Source of the DNA: Paracnuella aquatica
Lineage (GTDB): Bacteria > Bacteroidota > Bacteroidia > Chitinophagales > Chitinophagaceae
Direction of reading: 5' to 3'
Assembly: GCF_003332885.2 (NCBI RefSeq)
Contig: NZ_QOWJ01000001.1
Location: 1 to 64,000, forward strand
Length of the DNA: 64,000 nt
Below the pieces are notes generated by a model. The model saw only the letters and a program-made list of their open reading frames with translations, did no database searches and had not been told where the DNA came from. Position 1 is the first letter of the stretch, and each line of letters begins with the position of its first letter. Made by a program: the position numbers and the translations under genes. Shown piece after piece: positions 8,355 through 15,180 of this stretch.

Positions 8355-9677
8355 TTAACCTTTTTCATTCAATTCCACTGCCCAGGCATCGCGGTCGTCC
8401 GGTGCAAATTTCCACGGCGCAAAATTGTTCTCTACGTTGCTGTACATGCCGTTCCATTCGGCGGGCTGGTTGCTTTCTTCCAGTGCCAGGTAACGTTTCA
8501 ACTGGTTGATGATGCTCAGTGGATTGATCAGTACCGGGCATGCCTGAACGCAGGCCTGGCAAGAGGTACATGCCCAGAGTTCTTCGGTAGTGATGTAATC
8601 GTGCAGCAAACTTTTACCATCTTCGGCAACCACGCCATTCGTCGTTTTGGCGCCTACTTCTTCCATGCGGTCGCGGGTGTCCATCATGATTTTGCGTGGA
8701 CTCAATTTTTTACCTGTTTGGCTGGCAGGGCATGCCTGCGTGCAGCGGCCGCATTCCGTGCAGGTGTAGGCATCGAGCAGGTTTTTCCAACTCAGGTCGG
8801 TAATGTCGCGGGCTCCAAATTTCTTGGGTGCTTCGGCCGCTTCTGCCGGCACTTTATCGGGCTCCATGGCGTACAATACTTCCCGCTGAATTTCGGGCAT
8901 GTTGGTCATTTCGGCCTGCGGCGCGAGCCGCGCATAATAGGTGTTGGGAAAAGCCAGAACAATGTGCAGGTGCTTGGAGTACGGGATATAATTTAGGAAC
9001 ACAAATATGCCCGCAATATGCAGCCACCAGGCAATGCGCTCAATGGCTACCAGCGTTGCGGCAGGCAGGTTTTGCAAAAGGGATGCAATGCCGCCAGAGA
9101 TCCAGAAATTGGTAGACAATTCGGCGTAATGTCCGTGACCTTGCAGCTGCAATGCACGGTCAGAAGCATTCATCAGCAGGAACAGCGACATCAATACAAT
9201 CTCAAAAAACAAGATGTAGTTCGCGTCACTGCGTGGCCACCCGGCCAGCTCGGGCATGTTTAGCCTGCGTACATTGAGCACATTGCGCCGCACTAAAAAA
9301 ATAACACAGGAAGCAATCACCAACGCGGCCAGTATTTCAAAGAAATTAATGACAAACGTATAAAAGCCGCCCAGTGGCTGCGCAAACAACCGGTGGGTGC
9401 CCAGCACACCATCAAGGAAAATTTCGAGCACCTCAATGTTGATGATGATAAAAGAGGCGTACAAAATAAAATGGAGCACGGCCACCAGCGGTTTATCAAA
9501 CATGCGTTTTTGTCCAAATGCCATCAGCAGCACATTGCGCCAGCGGTCGGGGTGGGGTTGGGTGTCTTCATCGCGGCCCAAAGCAATATTGCGCCGGATG
9601 GCTGCCGCTTTTTTTACAAATAAAAAAATAGCAATGCCCGCCAGCAGCAAGAATAAAATTTGTTGTGCAACCTCCAT
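8355..9677 (-). CDS. Membrane-anchored 4Fe-4S dicluster protein (HdrD/GlpC-like redox subunit)
   Basis: A 440-residue protein joining an N-terminal membrane domain (about six hydrophobic segments over residues 1-245, resembling a nitrate-reductase-gamma/cytochrome b type module) to a C-terminal soluble domain with two [4Fe-4S] motifs, CTECGRCTQACP (about 311-322) and CTSCQACVQACP (about 367-378). Such proteins pass electrons between quinones and a soluble partner. In Bacteroidota the usual arrangement is this gene followed directly by a 260-residue (Fe-S) protein with two CCG domains; here the next gene is an aldo/keto reductase behind a terminator, so the partner is absent locally. Redox role is well supported, the physiological donor is not known. 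Confidence 0.88.
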   Translation of the reverse strand: MEVAQQILFLLLAGIAIFLFVKKAAAIRRNIALGRDEDTQPHPDRWRNVLLMAFGQKRMFDKPLVAVLHFILYASFIIINIEVLEIFLDGVLGTHRLFAQPLGGFYTFVINFFEILAALVIASCVIFLVRRNVLNVRRLNMPELAGWPRSDANYILFFEIVLMSLFLLMNASDRALQLQGHGHYAELSTNFWISGGIASLLQNLPAATLVAIERIAWWLHIAGIFVFLNYIPYSKHLHIVLAFPNTYYARLAPQAEMTNMPEIQREVLYAMEPDKVPAEAAEAPKKFGARDITDLSWKNLLDAYTCTECGRCTQACPASQTGKKLSPRKIMMDTRDRMEEVGAKTTNGVVAEDGKSLLHDYITTEELWACTSCQACVQACPVLINPLSIINQLKRYLALEESNQPAEWNGMYSNVENNFAPWKFAPDDRDAWAVELNEKG

Positions 9678-9790
9678 GTTCCGTAATTAGATTTGCTAAA
9701 ATAAACAATTAACGGTTTGGCTTTCCCTCTTGTGCATTGGTGCAACAGAAGGTGCAGGCCAAAGTTTTTCGCGGCTACAAATTATTTTAT

Positions 9791-10294
9791 ATGACGACCA
9801 CACAGCGCAGCGCCATTCTTTCCCAACCTGATATCAAACGCCGGATGCGCCGCATGGCCCTGGAAGTGGCGGAACGCAATACCGAAGAAAAAAGCCTGGT
9901 GGTGGCTGGTGTGGAAGGCAATGGCATGGTGGTGGCCCGAAAACTCATTGACGAACTGGCGCAGGTATTGAACATCGATATTCAACTGGCCACGATCCGG
10001 CTCGATAAAAAGAACCCGGTTGCCGCTACTATTGAAGGAGACGTGGAAATTACCGGAAAAAACATTTTGGTGGTGGACGATGTGGCCGATACCGGCCGTA
10101 CGCTGCTGTTTGCGCTGAAGCCTTTTTTGGATCGTATGCCCAAGACCATTCAAACGCTGGTGCTAGTGGAGCGCAGCCACAAGTTATTCCCGGTTACTTC
10201 TGATTTTGTAGGGTTGTCGCTATCCACTACACTGCAGGATCATATCCAGGTGGATACAGAAGGCGATGAAATTTCCGGTGCGTATTTGGAATGA
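9791..10294 (+). CDS. pyrR: PyrR-like phosphoribosyltransferase
   Basis: A 167-residue type I phosphoribosyltransferase. The PRPP-binding signature is ILVVDDVADTGRTLL (about 93-107) and the flexible-loop region is in the middle of the chain; the length and the ERNTEEKSLVVAGVEGNG start match PyrR/uracil phosphoribosyltransferase-type proteins of Bacteroidota. PyrR proteins make UMP from uracil and PRPP and in some phyla regulate pyrimidine operons by attenuation; regulation is not established here and no pyr gene is adjacent. I chose the ATG at 9791 (MTTTQRSAIL) because the open frame before it lacks conserved sequence. Divergent from the Fe-S gene. Confidence 0.75.
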   Translation: MTTTQRSAILSQPDIKRRMRRMALEVAERNTEEKSLVVAGVEGNGMVVARKLIDELAQVLNIDIQLATIRLDKKNPVAATIEGDVEITGKNILVVDDVADTGRTLLFALKPFLDRMPKTIQTLVLVERSHKLFPVTSDFVGLSLSTTLQDHIQVDTEGDEISGAYLE

Positions 10295-10389
10295 TTGACG
10301 CAAGCAGATGGAAACTACATTTAAATGGTCTCCGCCTTTTTTGAATTTTGCATTTTGATTTCACCAAGTTTCTTCTATTTAAAACACAC

Positions 10390-11361
10390 CTAATACGCAA
10401 TCCATCTTCCTTTGAGTTTTCCTCCGGTCCATTCCAGTCCGGGTGCGGGAAACTTCAAACAGTTGAGTGCAGTGAGTAAAGTTTTTACTCCTCTTCGGTT
10501 GGTTTTAATACGGGTAAAATCAATATCCGGCGCCAGGTACCATTGCCGTTGGCGCCTTATGTCGGGCCTGTTAAAAATCACATTTCCCTGTGCATCGGCA
10601 GCTTTATTTTCAAACCCGCCCCAAAGCCCCGAGGCACCATAGCCAAAAGCAATATTGAGCCAGGAGGGAAGTGCTGTACTTTTTGTGATAGCACTTAGGT
10701 TGGCGCTCAGCCAATAAGTTTGGGTGTTGTAATCTTTCAGCAGTCGCTCCGGCACCGAAGGGCCGAACAGGTTGTCGGCACGGGCCTCGAGCATGCCTGT
10801 ATAACGGCGGGGCGCAGCCGAAAATTTGATCTGTAATTTTTGTTCCTGCCAGGTTAATTGTTGCGCAGCAAAAATCAGAGTGCCAGCAGTGTTGGCACCT
10901 ACGTCTGCCCAGCTCCATCCCCATTTTTGAGATCGTGCATCGAGGTATTCAATAATGGTCATGTAACCAAGACTGGAAGCGCTGCCGAGCAGCACTGCTT
11001 TTTTGTTGGGAACACCAGCCCAATGCCACAACCGGCTGGTACCGCGGGCCACCTGGTAGGCCGTCCAAAGGTGACCGGCTTTGTCCAATTGCAACCATTC
11101 GCGGCTATCGTCAAACGTTTGAAAATGGGTGCGGGGATATTGTTTGTACCAAGCTTCATTGAGCAACACCAGCGAGCCAACGGCAAAGCCTGCAGATGCT
11201 ACACCAACCCAAAGCTGGCGGCTTTTGGGAATGCCAACTGGGCATTTAATTGGCGAGCTTAAAGCATCTGTACTATGCTGTGCGGCATTCGGTAACAGTG
11301 TATCCTGCGCCCATATCTGCAGCCACGCCAAACAAAGCAGTAAACAACCCAATTTTTTCAC
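10390..11361 (-). CDS. DUF2279 (YfiM-type) outer-envelope protein
   Basis: A 323-residue exported protein with a signal peptide (MKKLGCLLLCLAWLQIWAQ). The DUF2279 signatures are visible: DKAGHLWTAY (about 94-103) and a membrane-active stretch with WGWSWADVGANTAG (about 147-160). The remaining C-terminal half is rich in Tyr, Trp and Asn with alternating pattern and probably folds as a beta-rich outer-membrane or periplasmic domain. Function is unknown in the family. It converges on the PyrR-like gene. Confidence 0.85.
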   Translation of the reverse strand: MKKLGCLLLCLAWLQIWAQDTLLPNAAQHSTDALSSPIKCPVGIPKSRQLWVGVASAGFAVGSLVLLNEAWYKQYPRTHFQTFDDSREWLQLDKAGHLWTAYQVARGTSRLWHWAGVPNKKAVLLGSASSLGYMTIIEYLDARSQKWGWSWADVGANTAGTLIFAAQQLTWQEQKLQIKFSAAPRRYTGMLEARADNLFGPSVPERLLKDYNTQTYWLSANLSAITKSTALPSWLNIAFGYGASGLWGGFENKAADAQGNVIFNRPDIRRQRQWYLAPDIDFTRIKTNRRGVKTLLTALNCLKFPAPGLEWTGGKLKGRWIAY

Positions 11362-11545
11362 TGCCGCAAAAGTAAGCAGGATGCAGCAAGTGGAACGACG
11401 GGGTCATTAATCCACCGCGGCATGGCTTTGGTAGCAGCAGTGGCGCAATTGATATATTGGGTCAATAATCCGGCGCCAAGTGGGCAAATCCGGAGGTTCC
11501 TTTGTACAATTGCATAAATTTTTTCAACACAAAACTATTCAAGCA

Positions 11546-13267
11546 ATGGATGCTGCCATTCAACAACGCGTAGATACCTGGCTCAACGGCAATTACGATG
11601 CGGAAGTAAAAAGTGGAATAGCAAAGCTGCAGGCCGAACAGCCCGAAGAACTGGCCGATGCATTTTACCGCAACCTTGAATTTGGTACCGGTGGCCTGCG
11701 TGGCCTCATGGGCATTGGCACCAACCGGATGAATAAATATACCGTGGGTATGGCCACACAGGGCTTTGCCAATTACCTGCGCCAAAACTTTGAAGGCGAA
11801 ATAAAAGTGGCCATTGCACACGACAGCCGCAACAATGCCCGCTTTTTTGCCGAAACCACTGCCAATGTTTTTGCGGCCAACGGCATTAAAGTGTTTTTGT
11901 TTGAGGGCATGCGGCCTACGCCGGAACTTTCGTTTGCCATCCGCCAACTGGGTTGCCAAGGCGGTGTAGTGTGCACCGCATCGCATAACCCTAAAGAGTA
12001 TAATGGTTACAAAGCCTATTGGAACGATGGTGGCCAGTTGGTGCCGCCACATGATAAAGCAGTGATTGCCGAAGTGGAAAAAATTGGCAGCGTGGATGAA
12101 GTGAAATGGAGCGGCGGCGAAGCCAACATCACCATCATTGGCGCCGAAATGGACGAAGCCTACATTAAAATGGTGCAGGGCCTCAGCGTGAACCCCGAAG
12201 TGATCAAAGAGCAGCGCGATCTTAAAATTGTTTATACGCCCATACATGGTACGGGCATTACGCTGGTGCCGCGGGTGCTTGCAGCCTATGGCTTCGATAA
12301 CGTAACTGTTGTTGCAGAACAAAGCGAACCGAATGGCAATTTTCCAACCGTTGTGTACCCCAATCCCGAGGAAAGCGAAGCCATGAGCATTGGCCTGAAA
12401 AAAGCCGAAGCCATTGATGCCGACATTTTGTTGGGCACCGATCCCGACAGCGACCGCGTGGGTATTGGCGTAAAAGACAATGCAGGCAAATGGGTGCTGC
12501 TCAATGGCAACCAAACCGCGGTGCTGGCATTTAATTACCTCATCGAAAGCCGCAAGGAAAAAGGCCTGGCGCAGCCCAACGACATGGTGGTGAAAACAAT
12601 TGTTACCACCAACATGATCGATGTATTTGCAGCGCAAAATGGCGTGCAGTGCTACAATGTGCTCACCGGTTTTAAATGGATTGCCGAACTGATCAAAGAA
12701 AAAGAAGCCACCGAAAATTATATCATTGGCGGTGAGGAAAGCTACGGCCTGATGATCGGTTCGCAACTGCGGGATAAAGATGCTATTTCAGCGGTGGCTA
12801 TTTTATGCGAAATGGCTGCTTACGAAAAAACGAAAGGCCGCAGCCTGTATCAAAAACTGCAGGAGCTGTATGTGCAATACGGCTTCTACCTCGAGCACCT
12901 TATTTCCATTACCAAAAAAGGCCGCGACGGGCAGCAACAGATTGCCGAAATGATGGAGCGTTTCCGCAACAACCCACCCAAAACTTTGGCCGGCAGCCCT
13001 GTTGCTACGCTGCTGGATTACGAAAAGCGGGTACGCACCGATTTGCAGAGTGGCAGCCAGTCGCCCATTGAATTGCCCAAAAGCAATGTGCTGCAGTTTG
13101 AAACCGCCGATGGTACCAAGGTGAGTGCCCGTCCGTCGGGAACAGAGCCCAAGATCAAATTTTATTTTAGTGTAAATGCGCCGCTGGCTTCAGTGGAGGA
13201 TTACGAAAAAGTAGAAGGCGAGCTGCGGCAAAAAATTCAAACCATTATTGCGGACCTGAGTTTATAA
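11546..13267 (+). CDS. Phospho-sugar mutase (phosphoglucomutase/phosphomannomutase family)
   Basis: A 573-residue cytoplasmic alpha-D-phosphohexomutase that interconverts sugar 1- and 6-phosphates (glucose or mannose) through a phosphoserine. The four family loops are in order: phosphoserine CTASHNPKEYNG (Ser 146), Mg2+ loop GTDPDSDRVGIG (about 298-309), sugar-specificity loop GGEESYGL (about 396-403) and phosphate-binding ARPSGTEPKIKFY near residue 530. The GEESYGL form is typical of phosphoglucomutase/phosphopentomutase PGM2-like enzymes. The start at 11546 (MDAAIQQRV) is chosen because the upstream extension to 11480 shows no conserved residues. It probably supplies glycogen or nucleotide-sugar synthesis. 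A 434-codon frame on the opposite strand here is a shadow. Confidence 0.93.
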   Translation: MDAAIQQRVDTWLNGNYDAEVKSGIAKLQAEQPEELADAFYRNLEFGTGGLRGLMGIGTNRMNKYTVGMATQGFANYLRQNFEGEIKVAIAHDSRNNARFFAETTANVFAANGIKVFLFEGMRPTPELSFAIRQLGCQGGVVCTASHNPKEYNGYKAYWNDGGQLVPPHDKAVIAEVEKIGSVDEVKWSGGEANITIIGAEMDEAYIKMVQGLSVNPEVIKEQRDLKIVYTPIHGTGITLVPRVLAAYGFDNVTVVAEQSEPNGNFPTVVYPNPEESEAMSIGLKKAEAIDADILLGTDPDSDRVGIGVKDNAGKWVLLNGNQTAVLAFNYLIESRKEKGLAQPNDMVVKTIVTTNMIDVFAAQNGVQCYNVLTGFKWIAELIKEKEATENYIIGGEESYGLMIGSQLRDKDAISAVAILCEMAAYEKTKGRSLYQKLQELYVQYGFYLEHLISITKKGRDGQQQIAEMMERFRNNPPKTLAGSPVATLLDYEKRVRTDLQSGSQSPIELPKSNVLQFETADGTKVSARPSGTEPKIKFYFSVNAPLASVEDYEKVEGELRQKIQTIIADLSL

Positions 13268-13272
13268 ACACT

Positions 13273-13322
13273 AAACCCAATCATCAATAATTATTTATAA
13301 ATAATTATTGATGATTGGGTTT
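13273..13322 (+). terminator. Perfect 50-bp palindromic terminator
   Basis: A 25-bp arm starting AAACCCAATCATC is followed immediately by its exact reverse complement, with no unpaired loop, then T run to 13326. It begins five bases after the phosphoglucomutase stop. AT-rich outer-to-inner; on transcription it would fold into one long hairpin. Confidence 0.85.
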
Positions 13323-13344
13323 TTTAATGCGAACCTCCGAACGC

Positions 13345-13375
13345 TAAAAAGGCACCTAACGGTGCCCTTTTGCTC
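13345..13375 (-). terminator. Terminator hairpin for the methyltransferase-like gene
   Basis: GGCACC / GGTGCC stem, TAAC loop, flanked by A5 and CTTTT; on the minus strand it ends in T5. It is the only hairpin between the convergent genes that could stop the minus-strand transcript, though it lies about 125 bases past that gene's stop. Confidence 0.65.
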
Positions 13376-13502
13376 TTGTGGTGGATGGTCTTAATATATT
13401 GTGGTTTTTCTGTGTCAGGGTCAATTTTTGATCAGCACCACAAAGTAAAGACGAATCCACCGGGCAAAAGGTTTGTTTTCGACGAAGGCCTGTTTTTCTT
13501 CG

Positions 13503-14117
13503 TTAAAAGCTATGGGCTGTGCTCTTTCCAGGTAGGGGCAGTAACCGCGGCACCTGTTGCTGGTACCTACGGTAATCGTCGCCAAACTCCTGCAGCAACT
13601 TTTGCTCTTCCCATCTAATGGCCCAAATGGTGTAGCCGGTAATAATTGCATTGGCAATCAGCAGCGACAGTTGCGGCACGGCCACCCACAATCCCCAGAT
13701 GGCCATAAAAGTGCCGGTGTACAACGGGTGCCGCACAAAACGGTGAATGCCGCTGATCTGCAGTTTGTTGGCCGCCTGCTCATCGTTGAGGTACAGACTC
13801 TTGAGGCCGCTCAGGTGCATGAAATATTTGCGGATGCAAATGCCCATCACCAGCAGCCCGCCCAGGCCAATCAGCGCACCGGCAATATTCGAAAGGAGCG
13901 TGGGCGTAAACAGGTAGGGCGTATCGATTGATAATTGGTAGCCCACCACGGCACCCAGCGATACAAATGCAAACAACGTATACCAAAGCCGGTATAACCT
14001 GAACCCTTTGCCCATTAGCTTTTGCGCCTTTTGCTTTGCCCTGATGCTGGCCAAGATGCTGTGCAGGGCACAAAAAAGGATCCACATAGTGGCTAGAATA
14101 AGATGTTGCTGCAGCAT
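13503..14117 (-). CDS. Isoprenylcysteine carboxyl methyltransferase-family (NnrU/MddA-like) membrane protein
   Basis: A 204-residue integral membrane protein with about five hydrophobic segments. The C-terminal signature GIHRFVRHPLYTGTF, then EEQKLLQEFGDDYRRYQQQVPRLLP, is that of the ICMT/PEMT-like membrane methyltransferases (NnrU, MddA type), in which the Arg-His-Pro segment binds S-adenosylmethionine. MddA relatives methylate methanethiol to dimethyl sulfide, but the substrate here is unknown. I chose the Met at 14117 (MLQQHL); a Met at 14132 gives five more residues. The gene is isolated and has a distal hairpin terminator. Confidence 0.8.
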   Translation of the reverse strand: MLQQHLILATMWILFCALHSILASIRAKQKAQKLMGKGFRLYRLWYTLFAFVSLGAVVGYQLSIDTPYLFTPTLLSNIAGALIGLGGLLVMGICIRKYFMHLSGLKSLYLNDEQAANKLQISGIHRFVRHPLYTGTFMAIWGLWVAVPQLSLLIANAIITGYTIWAIRWEEQKLLQEFGDDYRRYQQQVPRLLPLPGKSTAHSF

Positions 14118-14306
14118 GCATGTATGATACAAAATGCTGTGCCATTCGGTTATTTTTATTTTGGGTAAAAATGCAAGCGAGCCTGTGGGTTGTAATATTT
14201 TTCCACAGCAACCTTACGCTGTAACTGCCGGGCTTAAACGCATTTGTACAGCGCTATTTTCAGCCCCAGTAAAAGCTTCATTATCAGCAGGTGGCCGGCA
14301 GCGGCG

Positions 14307-14314
14307 TATCTTCG
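14307..14314 (+). promoter_or_regulatory. Putative -7 promoter element of pcm (near-leaderless)
   Basis: TATCTTCG followed by CGGC, one change from the Bacteroidota -7 consensus TAnnTTTG, ending only 4 bases before the ATG. If it is the true element, the transcript would begin at or within the first codon. Confidence 0.4.
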
Positions 14315-14318
14315 CGGC

Positions 14319-14975
14319 ATGAGAAAGTACGACGACAGTTACCGGCACAAGGGAATGCGCAAAAAACTAACCGACCTGGTTCGCTCCAAGGGCATTACCA
14401 ACGAAAAAGTGCTGGCTGCCATCGAAAACATTCCCCGCCACTATTTTCTCGATTCGGCATTTGAAGAGGTAGCTTATGAGGATCGTGCTTTCCCAATTGC
14501 CGAAGGCCAGACCATTTCGCAGCCCTACACCGTGGCGTATCAAACGCAGTTGCTGGAAGTGCAGCCTTTTCAGAAAGTGCTGGAAATAGGCACGGGCAGC
14601 GCTTACCAGGCATCGGTGCTGGCCGAAATGGGCGCACAGGTATTTACCATTGAGCGACAAAAAAAACTGTTCGAGCTCAACAAAACTTTCCCCTACCTGC
14701 GCAAATACCCAAACATCAAATTTTTTTACGGCGATGGCTTTGAAGGCCTGCCCACTTACGGCCCGTTCGATAAAGTGCTGATCACCGCGGCTGCGCCATT
14801 TATTCCCGAAAAATTGATTGCGCAAATGAAGCCCGGCGGCATGATGGTGATACCTGTCGATTCGGGACAAACGCAGATCATGAAACGCATCACCAGAAAC
14901 GCCGATGGCACCCTTTACGAAGAAGCCTTCGACCGCTTTTCATTTGTGCCCATGCTGCAGGGAAAAAACGATTAG
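14319..14975 (+). CDS. pcm: Protein-L-isoaspartate O-methyltransferase
   Basis: A 218-residue cytoplasmic S-adenosylmethionine-dependent enzyme that repairs isoaspartyl residues in aged proteins. Class I methyltransferase motif I is VLEIGTGSAYQASVLAEMG (about 93-111), preceded by the substrate/AdoMet loop TISQPYTVAYQTQLLE typical of PIMT, followed by motif II (FTIERQKKLFELN) and DKVLITAAAPFIP (motif post II). The start at 14319 (MRKYDDSYRHKG) begins the conserved part; the upstream frame to 14244 adds nothing recognisable. It is a single gene facing away from the neighbouring methyltransferase-like gene. Confidence 0.93.
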   Translation: MRKYDDSYRHKGMRKKLTDLVRSKGITNEKVLAAIENIPRHYFLDSAFEEVAYEDRAFPIAEGQTISQPYTVAYQTQLLEVQPFQKVLEIGTGSAYQASVLAEMGAQVFTIERQKKLFELNKTFPYLRKYPNIKFFYGDGFEGLPTYGPFDKVLITAAAPFIPEKLIAQMKPGGMMVIPVDSGQTQIMKRITRNADGTLYEEAFDRFSFVPMLQGKND

Positions 14976-15012
14976 CAAGCATATAGGACAGGCTCAATTA
15001 CATTTCTATTTT

Positions 15013-15050
15013 CCTTTGTGCCCCTTTGTGTCCTTCGTGTCTTCGTGGTT
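15013..15050. repeat. Intergenic CTTTGTG/CTTCGTG short tandem repeat
   Basis: Imperfect tandem copies of a nine-to-ten-base word of the type cctttgtg / tccttcgtg / cttcgtgg lie between pcm and the acylase gene. This kind of repeat is common in gaps of Bacteroidota genomes and does not code. Confidence 0.6.
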
Positions 15051-15180
15051 CAAAACCCCATCGCTTAAAATATATTTTCGGTTAAGGATGAGTTTCGGTT
15101 GAATTGTTTGTCAAACAGAATTATTTTGCCCCTGTTCTGCCGCCAATTAAACCAACGGCCTCCGGCGGAGGTACCAGCTT

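Noticed and set aside
11462-12766. A 434-codon open frame on the minus strand opposite the phosphoglucomutase gene
   Set aside because: It is an uninterrupted shadow of a Gly/Ala/Glu-rich, high-GC coding region. Its translation is His/Phe/Ala-rich with no domain or motif, and the plus strand encodes a clear phosphohexomutase with all four active-site loops.
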